A stretch of DNA of 64,000 nucleotides, taken from the NCBI GenBank assembly GCA_021821085.1, contig JAKACV010000007.1, positions 1-64,000 on the forward strand, read 5' to 3'. A program made the position numbers and the translations under genes. Shown here one piece after another: positions 55,182 to 63,772 of this stretch (the stretch's first letter is position 1; each line of letters opens with the position of its first letter). Below the pieces are notes generated by a model. That model was not told the origin of the DNA. It searched no databases and was given only the letters and a program-made list of their open reading frames with translations. The stretch comes from Bacillota bacterium. Lineage in GTDB: Bacteria > Bacillota > Bacilli > Alicyclobacillales > SLC66.

Positions 55182-56519
55182 CTACGTTGATAGGCCAAGT
55201 TCTAGCCCCTCCGACGTAATTTCTTCAGAATTCTTCACTTCACCTTGAAGGTCGGTTCGCTCATGTATCCGCATGGACGTCCGCAAGGACCAATCGACGA
55301 TGTGCCACATTCGTTCTGTATAGGCTGAAAGCAAACGATCTAATTCTTCACTAGGTAAAACAAGAATCGACAACTCGTCTGCATACTGTAAAAACTGTGT
55401 ATCTAGACGACCAAGTGCAAGAATCAGAGCTCGATCTGCTTGCTCGAGTGCCATGCGTACATATACACGGTCCAGCAATGTCGTTTCTAGTGTGTCACCT
55501 TCAACCGTCAGACCTACCTGAAACAAAATTCTCCCCTCTGCTGCATCAGTCATGAAGTAACCATCTTCTTCGGCTTCCATGCGGTAAGCTGTAGAAGTTT
55601 TTTCATCCATAAAAATTTCACGTAACAAATGTACACAAAAAGGTAGATTCTCCTTAGCTACATGACGCAAAGAATCAATCGATAGAGGTACACTTTCCGT
55701 TTCTGATTGAAATAGTGTATGCGGAGTATTTGTTCCTTGGTTTTTCACCAAGTGTGATTCAAGTAAAATAGCCCGACGATTTTTTGCAACCGATTCTTTC
55801 GCATCAGAAATCCCTTTATTCACCACTGCAAGCAGTGATGAATAACGACGTACTTTTACAAATTGCCGCATACGATGTAAAGACCATGATTCTTCCAGGA
55901 GGGATGCAAACAGTTCTCGATAGAGTAGTGTCATCACACCACTCTCCTTCTCACATTCGCGTTCCCAAATAGAAAACCGCAAACAAGCAGAAGAAAAATC
56001 CTCGGCCGTCTCAAGTTCCTTATTTTGAATGACCTCTTTTTCAATGCGATCACGATAAAGGCGGCAAACTTCCCGATTAGCTACTAAAACAAGAAGGAGT
56101 ACATCGATTGTCTGCCCGACATGCCGCTGTACAAGAGCCGCTAGATCATGCCAGGGAGTTGGAATTAGCTCACGGTTGATGGGAAGTAACTGCCCGGATA
56201 AAAGAGGATCCACGCTAATCTCATTAAACTCCCCCAGTCGATAAGAGATGCGCAAATAGCGTGGATATTTTTGCGCAAAGCGCCGACAAAGTAAAAGAAG
56301 CTTCTCATGTTCAAAGAGCAGTTTGCGAACTCTCCACTGAATCACCCATTTGTTAATACGCAATGTGATCAAAGTGGCAATTGGAGATCCCAACACATCA
56401 TCCATCATGGTAGCCCAACTTATAGAGAACAACCCAAGACCGATAATGAGCATAGAAGTTTGTTTCAACCACAGCCCAACACCGCACAGAATGAGACTAA
56501 GTACCCATAACTGCGTCAT
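55182..56519 (-). CDS. Membrane-anchored protein, unknown
   Basis: 445 aa. Two N-terminal hydrophobic helices (about 4-36, MTQLWVLSLILCGVGLWL.. then SMLIIGLGLFSISWA), then a soluble mostly helical body. The C-terminal third (VYVRMALEQADRALILALGRLDTQFLQYADELSILVLPSEELDRLL) has the alternating pattern of restriction-endonuclease-like folds of the Mrr type, though the catalytic motif is not evident. No function can be assigned. GGAAAGGGG precedes the ATG. Confidence 0.6.
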   Translation of the reverse strand: MTQLWVLSLILCGVGLWLKQTSMLIIGLGLFSISWATMMDDVLGSPIATLITLRINKWVIQWRVRKLLFEHEKLLLLCRRFAQKYPRYLRISYRLGEFNEISVDPLLSGQLLPINRELIPTPWHDLAALVQRHVGQTIDVLLLVLVANREVCRLYRDRIEKEVIQNKELETAEDFSSACLRFSIWERECEKESGVMTLLYRELFASLLEESWSLHRMRQFVKVRRYSSLLAVVNKGISDAKESVAKNRRAILLESHLVKNQGTNTPHTLFQSETESVPLSIDSLRHVAKENLPFCVHLLREIFMDEKTSTAYRMEAEEDGYFMTDAAEGRILFQVGLTVEGDTLETTLLDRVYVRMALEQADRALILALGRLDTQFLQYADELSILVLPSEELDRLLSAYTERMWHIVDWSLRTSMRIHERTDLQGEVKNSEEITSEGLELGLST

Positions 56520-56676
56520 CGTGACGACTGCCCCTTTCCTTGCTTCTTCGTAGTATGCCTATCACAACGGCATTCAAACATGCCGATCCGATCCAGTAAC
56601 AAAAAACAATGTAGGTCTTTCAATGTTCATAGACTCATAGAATGAGAGGAAAGCAGGAATAGAAAGGATTGGGCTT

Positions 56677-58005
56677 ATGCGAAAGGCGTTATTCGGACAA
56701 CTTCTCTCGAAAATCACCACACGAGTGATTTTCACAATAACCATGATTCTCGGATTGATCATCGCGATCACTTTGTATGGCGGTGCTCAGTTTAGAACCT
56801 TAGTGACTTCGAGCGAATCTACCCTTTCTACCCTACTTACAGAATCAGCAATCACACAAATCGTGCCTTCTCCACTTCCGTCTCCAGTGAACATGGCTTA
56901 TGCTTTCACTTGGTTATCTCTTGCTGGGATACAACCCACGCTACACCTCTCGAACTCACATGCGCCAAAGTCCTCCTTCACTCCATCTTTGCCCACGATC
57001 TCATGGAATAATCTTGTGAACACAACAACAAAACGAGTTGCAACAGTTTCCCGCTTAACGATTGGTTGGACGATCGACAGCAGCAAGCAGACGATTCAAA
57101 ATGCGTTGACGTCAAGTCCCGGTCTCAATGTGATCGCTCCCAAAAGCCTACATGTCGACGGCCTAAACGGTGCTATATCTGGATCGATTTCGAGCTCTGC
57201 TGTTCGTTTTGCACAACAAAAAGGAGTTCAAGTGTGGGCCGTTGTCGATAATGGATTCAATGGTCCACTCAGTCATCAAATTTTGGCATATCGCAATCAG
57301 CAAAACATGTTAATTTCGAAAATCGTCCACATTGCTATAAAATCACATCTAAATGGGATCAATTTAGATTTCGAAGGATTACTACCAGAAGACCGGTGGA
57401 ATTATAGCAATTTTGTGCAAAAATTGGCAGTGGCACTCCACGCAAACCATATGGCTTTATCCGTGGATTTGCCGCCAGATATCGTGACTGGCAACAATTC
57501 AGGCGCCTATAATCACAAGGTGCTTGCACAAGCCGCCAATTACATCATTCTCATGGGGTATGATCAACATTGGGGTGGCGACCAAATTGCGGGTCCAACG
57601 GCTTCGTTGCCATGGGTGAAACAAGCGATACAAGATATGCTGGAAACCGGGGTGCCAAAAACCAAATTAGTTCTCGGCGTTCCTTTCTATACGCAAAATT
57701 GGACAATAGGGAAAAATGGAACAGCCGTCTCGAGTCAAGCTTTATCACTATGGCAAACGCGTTCTGTACTTGCACAAAATCATGCGAAGGAAACATGGAA
57801 TGCCAAACTCGGCTTACATGTCGCCTCCTTCACGCAAAATGGAATCAAACACGAAATTTGGGTCGAAGATAAACGTTCATTACTTCTATTCGCAGATTTA
57901 GTTAGTCAACAACAACTTGCAGGAGCTGCAGCTTGGTACCTGGGGTTAGAGACAACCTCTACATGGCAGGCGTTAGTCGACACAGTACATTCAACGATCG
58001 CCTGA
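56677..58005 (+). CDS. Glycoside hydrolase family 18 protein, membrane-anchored
   Basis: 442 aa. N-terminal signal-anchor helix (~15-40), a ~100-residue Ser/Thr-rich region, then a GH18 barrel: VWAVVDNGFN, catalytic LNGINLDFEGLLPEDRW (the Glu acid/base kept), ILMGYDQHW and KLVLGVPFYTQNW. Resembles YaaH/SleL-type spore or cell-wall N-acetylglucosaminidases without LysM domains. Start ATG with AAAGGATT. Overlaps the convergent gene by 15 bp. Confidence 0.88.
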   Translation: MRKALFGQLLSKITTRVIFTITMILGLIIAITLYGGAQFRTLVTSSESTLSTLLTESAITQIVPSPLPSPVNMAYAFTWLSLAGIQPTLHLSNSHAPKSSFTPSLPTISWNNLVNTTTKRVATVSRLTIGWTIDSSKQTIQNALTSSPGLNVIAPKSLHVDGLNGAISGSISSSAVRFAQQKGVQVWAVVDNGFNGPLSHQILAYRNQQNMLISKIVHIAIKSHLNGINLDFEGLLPEDRWNYSNFVQKLAVALHANHMALSVDLPPDIVTGNNSGAYNHKVLAQAANYIILMGYDQHWGGDQIAGPTASLPWVKQAIQDMLETGVPKTKLVLGVPFYTQNWTIGKNGTAVSSQALSLWQTRSVLAQNHAKETWNAKLGLHVASFTQNGIKHEIWVEDKRSLLLFADLVSQQQLAGAAAWYLGLETTSTWQALVDTVHSTIA

Positions 58006-59337
58006 GTCGAGCAACACACCTGAATCATAGACGTGAGATTGGACATTTTGCGTCAACCACTCGAAAATTTTATCGCGATCCCAGCCATTTGCGCCTACTC
58101 CTGTCAAAAATGCACTACCGAGTCGAACGACATCTTCATTGCGAACACACAGTGGAAGTTTTGTCATCTGAGATTGCAAGCGATAGAGAGGAGCGTTCCC
58201 AAACCCGTTCGAATCCGTGTAGAGACGATAAATGGAGTGCCCTGACTGCCTTACGACGTCCTCAATCGCCATGGTCACTGCAGTTGCCATGGCGCGATAC
58301 GCCGCAGCATAGATGGTCTCTAATTTGGTTGCTGGACCAATTCCATGAATAGTCGCGCGATCTGGAGAAGAGGCGGACATTTCGATCACTAAAGTTTCAT
58401 CACGCAAGTAGGTGTCGACGATCTCAGAGAGATCATCGTTTTTATAAACTCCAAATAAACTTGTCTGCAACCACTCAAGAACCATCTGTGGCGCTGTAAA
58501 GGATGTGCTGATAAGATGTTCGAATATTGTTGTATTAGATGCAGCGAGACGAAGTGAGCGCAAGTGTTCAACCGATGCATGAGAAGCATCCCACGCGCTC
58601 AGTGCAACAAATAATCCTTCGCGATCATAGCTTATAAACGCTTCATGCTCGTCTACTATTCCTGCTCCAAAGAGAGCACTTACTGCGTTTGTTGTAACAG
58701 ACGTTATGGGCACAGGTACATTCGATAAATAAGGCGTTGCAACCCGCCCAATTTGCGAATCGCATCCAACAGGTTGTGCAAAAACAGGAAATCGATCACG
58801 AGGTCCCGGTGAAAAATGTTCCTCTTTCATCAAGCGATAGACTGACACCAAGTGATGACTTGATGCAATGACGTGGTGTGCCCCCTGCGACAGATTCCAT
58901 ATGAGCCAACTCTCAATTCCGCCTACATAGATGACAGGAGATCCACTACGGCTTATCGCAGCTCCCTTCCTCGCTTCAATTAACTCAGCGATAAATGAAG
59001 CCTGGTCTCTCTGAAGATGCTGACTAACATCTAGAAATTCTACCGAACCAAGCGGACTTCCTGAAGTCACATCCCATACAACCATCGCATTGTCGGGTGC
59101 CGAAACACCGATCCCAAGAATCTGTTGTGCCATGATGTGAGCTTTGCGCAGAACCTTATCAAGCAATAAAATAACGCCGCTTAGCAATTCATCTGGATCG
59201 AGCGTTGCTCGCGTTTCATGTGACAACGTAAATTCCCGGCTGGCTATGGCCACCAGACATCCTTTATCATCAGAGATAGAAACAGATAAAATCGACCCTT
59301 TATAAATAATCGATAAAACGTATTCGGTTGAATCCAA
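57991..59337 (-). CDS. Divergent FGGY-family carbohydrate kinase-like protein
   Basis: 448 aa from TTG 59337 (AAGGGAG nine bases upstream; a GTG at 59367 is also open). Overall length and blocks fit FGGY kinases: N-terminal YVLSIIYKGSILSVSISDDKG (phosphate-1-like strand pair), LGIGVSAPDNAMVVWDVTSGSPLG and C-terminal VVRLGSAFLTGVGANGW. However, the usual DxGT phosphate-1 motif is replaced by IIYKGS and several catalytic positions are not evident, so it may be inactive or have changed role. No sugar transporter nearby. Confidence 0.6.
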   Translation of the reverse strand: MDSTEYVLSIIYKGSILSVSISDDKGCLVAIASREFTLSHETRATLDPDELLSGVILLLDKVLRKAHIMAQQILGIGVSAPDNAMVVWDVTSGSPLGSVEFLDVSQHLQRDQASFIAELIEARKGAAISRSGSPVIYVGGIESWLIWNLSQGAHHVIASSHHLVSVYRLMKEEHFSPGPRDRFPVFAQPVGCDSQIGRVATPYLSNVPVPITSVTTNAVSALFGAGIVDEHEAFISYDREGLFVALSAWDASHASVEHLRSLRLAASNTTIFEHLISTSFTAPQMVLEWLQTSLFGVYKNDDLSEIVDTYLRDETLVIEMSASSPDRATIHGIGPATKLETIYAAAYRAMATAVTMAIEDVVRQSGHSIYRLYTDSNGFGNAPLYRLQSQMTKLPLCVRNEDVVRLGSAFLTGVGANGWDRDKIFEWLTQNVQSHVYDSGVLLDSGDR

Positions 59338-59535
59338 CCGTTTCGACTCCCTTCCCCCATAGCTCACAGTGCTATTTATGTCGAGCTATGCACACCATGA
59401 TTCGCTTCGCTACATCATTCATTCATTTCATTGTCGTTCTGTCTTTTTCTGGGGGCCGCATGATTGATTTTCACCAAAGGATCCCCTCGTACATTTCGCA
59501 ATCCATCAAATAGCTTCTCTCTTATCATATCGAAA

Positions 59536-59563
59536 ATCCGCACCTATCGCGATAGGCGCGGAT
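59536..59563 (-). terminator. Intrinsic terminator of the HisD/HisB-like operon
   Basis: Hairpin ATCCGC..CCTATC-GC-GATAGG..GCGGAT with one A-C mismatch. On the minus strand it is followed by TTTTCGAT. It lies 25 bp after the last gene of the operon. Confidence 0.7.
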
Positions 59564-59587
59564 CATAGAATGTACATGTACTCGCTG

Positions 59588-60622
59588 CTATGCGTTTTGC
59601 AAAAATCCGTTCAATAGAGCATCACAGTAATCTGTCGAAGTTTGCAACCGCAATAAAAATCCCTGTGCAATCTCTAGAGAGGCACGTCGATCAGAAGCTG
59701 CAAGCGGTTTTATAATTTCTTCAAACAGTCCATCCGCATGGGCAGCATCAGCATCAATGTGTTCTGTTAAATAGTTTAATTGATTGCGTTGCATTCCATG
59801 TCGTGTACACGCAGAGACAAGTTGATCACAACGTGTTGACGCATTGAACTCAAATGCTGCAAGATACCCGGCAAGACGCCACGCATGACGGCGATCATAT
59901 GCCATGCCGAGTTGAATATTACTACACGCCAAGGCTTCTGTCGATGGTTGCTCTAAAATGTTTTCATTTTTCCCGCGAAAATGCAACACATAGTGACTTG
60001 TTCGGTTAAATAGGGTTGTGTGCACGCGATCTGGATTTCCATGCCCCATTTCATCCGCAAAATTTTCAGCATATTCTTCTTTGACTAAGCCATCCATTCC
60101 AATTTGCGCTAAAGCAATCAAATCATCAAAACGCGCATCTACACTCCCCTCTTGATAAAAAAAGGATTTGACATGCACTAATGGGGCTTGGTCGCATAAA
60201 TATGAAAAAATCGGATGATGTGATGCAATATGGTCTTCGTTTACCTCTTTAAGATACTGCACAAGAGCATCAGGATCCTCAGGTACTGGGTCTACGTCTA
60301 ATTCACTAAGAAGCGCCAATTCGTGTCCAAAAAACCGCTCCCACAATAATTTGCGAAGCGCATAGGCTACTCGGGATTGTTGATTGCGTGCTCCCCACGT
60401 ATGCGGACTGGCACTATTCATGGCAAAAAGTTCTGATAAGGTCTGATGAAATTCTGCTCGCAATTCTTCATGATTTTGCAAAAAAGCGAGATCGCAGAGC
60501 GTATGTGCTCGTGCAAATAAATTCCAAGTACTGGCTGCATCAGCCCCATCCAGTTCGGAAATGGCATGCAACTGAATATAGAGGGTTCGATGATCCTCAA
60601 ACATCGCTTGTGAGTACTCCAA
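59588..60622 (-). CDS. Haem-oxygenase-like di-iron (HDO) family protein
   Basis: 344 aa. The C-terminal ~190 residues carry the pattern of the 'iron-containing redox enzyme' family: EEYAENFADEMGHG (~182-195), GYLAAFEFNAS (Glu ~258) and EHIDADAAHADGLF (His288, Asp292, His295), together enough ligands for a di-iron site. Members include oxidases and N-oxygenases acting on amino acids or fatty acids. The ~170-residue N-terminus is helical. Last gene of the operon with hisD-like, hisB-like and HAD genes, 80 bp after the HAD gene. TTG start with GGGGG upstream; ATG at 60604 possible. Confidence 0.8.
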   Translation of the reverse strand: MEYSQAMFEDHRTLYIQLHAISELDGADAASTWNLFARAHTLCDLAFLQNHEELRAEFHQTLSELFAMNSASPHTWGARNQQSRVAYALRKLLWERFFGHELALLSELDVDPVPEDPDALVQYLKEVNEDHIASHHPIFSYLCDQAPLVHVKSFFYQEGSVDARFDDLIALAQIGMDGLVKEEYAENFADEMGHGNPDRVHTTLFNRTSHYVLHFRGKNENILEQPSTEALACSNIQLGMAYDRRHAWRLAGYLAAFEFNASTRCDQLVSACTRHGMQRNQLNYLTEHIDADAAHADGLFEEIIKPLAASDRRASLEIAQGFLLRLQTSTDYCDALLNGFLQNA

Positions 60623-60702
60623 ACGTAACCCCCGCTTTCATATGCCTTTCATCAGCACATCTTACGTAGGCAGGAGTATAGTTAGAACTGAATATGTCGA
60701 AT

Positions 60703-61695
60703 TCACGAAAATAAAATTGGAAGGTCTTCCACTGAATCAATCACCGTAACTTGATCACCTTGTGAAAAAACTTGAAACGCATCCTTTTTACCGATCCCGA
60801 TAAAATGGAACTTAGCCTCGCGCGCGGCAAGCAAATCAGCAGGTGAATCGCCAATGACGACAACTTGATTCGCAGCATACCCCTGCGTAATACTTTCATA
60901 TGTATATGGATGTGGTTTAGCTAATGAATATGCCATTAACTCATCCCTTTGCTCACGCGCCAACACATCATCAGATGTACAAATACGGTTCTGATCGAAA
61001 AAAGCAAGAAGTCCACTTCTCTCTAAGGGGTACAGCGCTTCCTTACGCGGTCTGCCCGTACCAATGCCAAAGGTGTATTGCCGTTTGTGCAGCATAGTAA
61101 ATAACTGGAGGAGTTTAGTACGATCACACAGCAATCTTTCGTATCCAATCAACCCCTTTTGCAGCAATGGAGATGTGGCTGCGTCATCCCCTAAGTAGAA
61201 TCGCTGAAAACGTCGCTTGACTTCTGCAAAGAGTGGGCTTGGTACGAGAGCATTGCCATGCACATCTTCCGCGCCAGCTTCAGAGACAGATTGGAATTCA
61301 ATCTGACGTAAACGCCTCAGCAGTTCTTGACCAGTCCCTTTGATAGTTAAAAAACGTTCATATAAAACGGTTCCAAGGTCGCGCGGACATTCTTTACTGT
61401 GCATAGCCAGTTCACCGAGCAGTACCGTTCCCGCATATGCCTTGTCCCAATTGCTATTCAAGGCGTGCGTGCGCATCGCATCCAAGAGCTTGTGAGGGAA
61501 AATAAATCTGCGCAAGTCATCCATTGACTCAGGTTCATACACAAAGATTTCACGTGCAAGTCGCTCGCTATCTTCAGGGAAATATTGTTTTGCAAATGAA
61601 CTCATCGTGATCGCTACAGTGTCCAGGTACCCTTCTTCAGACAGTAATACCCCGTCTAAATCAAACAGTAACAGAAGCGAATTCATCGGGTTCAT
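60703..61695 (-). CDS. HAD-superfamily hydrolase
   Basis: 330 aa. Motif I FDLDGVLL (Asp12, Asp14), motif II around GIGTGRPRKEA, motif III lysine in SLAKPHPYTYES, motif IV GDSPADLLAAREA. The cap insertion (~residues 20-190) is unusually large. The start at 61695 overlaps the stop of the hisB-like gene (ATGA), with GGAAGAG upstream. In a histidine pathway it would be a histidinol-phosphate phosphatase; other substrates are possible. Confidence 0.85.
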   Translation of the reverse strand: MNPMNSLLLLFDLDGVLLSEEGYLDTVAITMSSFAKQYFPEDSERLAREIFVYEPESMDDLRRFIFPHKLLDAMRTHALNSNWDKAYAGTVLLGELAMHSKECPRDLGTVLYERFLTIKGTGQELLRRLRQIEFQSVSEAGAEDVHGNALVPSPLFAEVKRRFQRFYLGDDAATSPLLQKGLIGYERLLCDRTKLLQLFTMLHKRQYTFGIGTGRPRKEALYPLERSGLLAFFDQNRICTSDDVLAREQRDELMAYSLAKPHPYTYESITQGYAANQVVVIGDSPADLLAAREAKFHFIGIGKKDAFQVFSQGDQVTVIDSVEDLPILFS

Positions 61696-62339
61696 CACTC
61701 TTCCATCTCGTATACAATACCACCTGCAACACCTGCCGTCATATTTGCGCGCCATGCACGTTCCGCCAATGCATCGTAGAGAGCCATGCCAAACGCACGA
61801 AATGTAGCTTCCCAGATATGGTGACCATGACCTTCACGCCCTTTAAGTAAATCAAGGTGTAATGTGCACTGTGCTCCCTGTACAAATCCTTCAAAAAAGG
61901 CCACTAAATCCTCACTGCACATTCCTTCCATCTGTTCGGGTAATATGACATGCCCACGCTGAAAATCGAGGTGCGCGCGACTTTCAAACGATATCACTGA
62001 ACGAGTGAGCGCTTCATCAATCGTGCCATAGGCAGATCCATAACCGACAATCCCTCTTGTCGCATTGCGATCAATGTATTCTTTGATCGCACGCCCAAAC
62101 GTAATACCGACATCTTCTGTGATCACATGAACTAAATCAAAATGATCAAGTTTTACTGCTAATTCAATATTCAACTGGCCTCGCCAAGCAACGTGTTCAA
62201 GCATATGATTAAAAAATGGCAAAGGAGACACTATCTTTTGCTTTGCTTCTGGGTCGCGAGTACCGCGATCAAGCAATACTTCAATTTGTGACTCTCTCGT
62301 CCGCCGCACGACACGAATCTGTTTTGGTTTCAACATCAT
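61695..62339 (-). CDS. HisB-like (imidazoleglycerol-phosphate dehydratase family) protein
   Basis: 214 aa. Fold clearly IGPD: FFNHMLEHVAWRG (H45), TLHLDLLKG (H161) and GHGHHIWEATFRAFG (H173, H174, E177). The usual DDHHxxED metal motif reads LVHVITED, so the second histidine is Val72 and the preceding acidic pair is lost. One of the two manganese sites should therefore lack a ligand. Either a divergent HisB or an enzyme with another substrate. Follows the hisD-like gene by 20 bp; start with AAGGAG. Confidence 0.8.
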   Translation of the reverse strand: MMLKPKQIRVVRRTRESQIEVLLDRGTRDPEAKQKIVSPLPFFNHMLEHVAWRGQLNIELAVKLDHFDLVHVITEDVGITFGRAIKEYIDRNATRGIVGYGSAYGTIDEALTRSVISFESRAHLDFQRGHVILPEQMEGMCSEDLVAFFEGFVQGAQCTLHLDLLKGREGHGHHIWEATFRAFGMALYDALAERAWRANMTAGVAGGIVYEMEE

Positions 62340-62358
62340 TTTTCTCCTTCACTCGATC

Positions 62359-63672
62359 TTATTGCGGTAAAAAGCGTTTGCGAATGGCTCCGGCATGCAA
62401 TTCAAATCCTTCGACATCAGCCATGGCAATGGCATGAGGCGCAATGCGCTGTAACGCACTCTCACTTACATAGCCGATAGAGGATTTCTTCATAAAATCA
62501 TGAAGCGATACCGATGAAATGGTCCGAGCACTGCGCCCTGTTGGTAAAATAGCATTAGGACCGAGAAGAAAATTGCATAACGTGATAGGAGTGTGTTCAC
62601 CAAGTAAAATTTCTCCGGCATGTACAATACGCGATAGCATTGAAAAGGGATCTTTAACCATAACCTCCAGATGCTCCGGTGCATATAGATTTACAAACTC
62701 AATCGACTGTTCTTCTCCATCTGTTACAATAATTCCACCGTAACGGCGCATCACTTCCATTACGAATGCTCTTCTCGTCTGGCTTTCAATCGCAGCAATT
62801 AACTCATTTAGATGCTCTGTAACAGTAGTCGCAAGCTCCTCACTATCTGTAACGAGCAATGCAGCGCTATCCGGTCCATGTTCTGCTTCAATCAACAGAT
62901 CTAGCGCCGCTTTATATGGATCAGCCGCCACATCGGCCAGAATAATCGATTCGCTTGGCCCTGCAGGAATACCGGGATCAATCACTCCCATAAGTAAGCG
63001 CTTAGCGGCTGTCACATAAGGATTGCCAGGACCAATGATCTTGGCGCACTTTGGTACTGTCGCTGTTCCATAGGCTGCAGCTGCAACCGCCTGAGCACCA
63101 CCCACTTTATAAATCTCTGTGATCCCCAGTAATTGCGCCACAAATAATATCGCAGGATCCACCTTGCCTTCTGGATTAGGTGGCGTAAGCACAATGATTT
63201 TCTGTACACCTGCAACCACGGCAGGAGTCCCAAGCATAAGTAAAACAGACGGGAAACTTCCCTTTCCTCGTGGTACATAGAGGGCAACGTCACTAATTGG
63301 CGTCACTTTTTCTCCAGCAAGAATGCCATCATCTACCTCCATCATCCACATGGGTTCCGGTTTTTGCGCCTCATGAAAACTGCGAATATTTTTCGCGGCA
63401 TAGCGCAGAGCGGCTGCCACCTGCGCATCGACTTGAGCCGCTCCATTTTCGAATTCTTCCTCTGATACACGCATTTTTTCAGCGGTAAGGCGTACACCAT
63501 CAAATTGTTCAGTGTAAGTAAGTATGGCTTGATCGCCAAGTGTCTTGACGTTCGCGCAAATATCTGCAACAACTGGCATTTGACCGGAAACATCCGTTGT
63601 TGCTCGCGCTAAAATACGCATTTTTGTCTCTTGATCTGCCAATGTCCAATAGATTCGATTGATTTCAATCAC
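62359..63672 (-). CDS. HisD-like (histidinol dehydrogenase family) protein
   Basis: 437 aa, full length. GPGNPYVTAAKR, IPAGPSESIILAD and the catalytic Glu333-His334 pair (APEHLE) are kept. Zinc ligands of E. coli HisD align as Gln259 to Glu262, His262 to His265, Asp360 to Asn367 (TLCNFLLG) and His419 to His426; the conserved His of the GxNHVLPT loop is Ala374. This suggests a family member with altered substrate, like sulfopropanediol dehydrogenase HpsN, rather than plain HisD, though activity cannot be judged. First gene of the operon. Confidence 0.8.
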   Translation of the reverse strand: MIEINRIYWTLADQETKMRILARATTDVSGQMPVVADICANVKTLGDQAILTYTEQFDGVRLTAEKMRVSEEEFENGAAQVDAQVAAALRYAAKNIRSFHEAQKPEPMWMMEVDDGILAGEKVTPISDVALYVPRGKGSFPSVLLMLGTPAVVAGVQKIIVLTPPNPEGKVDPAILFVAQLLGITEIYKVGGAQAVAAAAYGTATVPKCAKIIGPGNPYVTAAKRLLMGVIDPGIPAGPSESIILADVAADPYKAALDLLIEAEHGPDSAALLVTDSEELATTVTEHLNELIAAIESQTRRAFVMEVMRRYGGIIVTDGEEQSIEFVNLYAPEHLEVMVKDPFSMLSRIVHAGEILLGEHTPITLCNFLLGPNAILPTGRSARTISSVSLHDFMKKSSIGYVSESALQRIAPHAIAMADVEGFELHAGAIRKRFLPQ

Positions 63673-63691
63673 AGTCGCACCTCAGTTTTGC

Positions 63692-63713
63692 TTTAGTATA
63701 GTAATATACTAAA
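63692..63713. promoter_or_regulatory. Palindrome upstream of the hisD-like gene, overlapping a possible -10
   Basis: TTTAGTATA-GTAA-TATACTAAA, 9-bp perfect arms, 20 bases upstream of the hisD-like start codon. On the minus strand it includes TATACT, a plausible -10 element, so a repressor bound here could block the operon. Confidence 0.5.
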
Positions 63714-63772
63714 GGATGTCCATCATTTTGTCTAGCGTATTGCCTGAACCCATCGACATATACAAAGGAACA

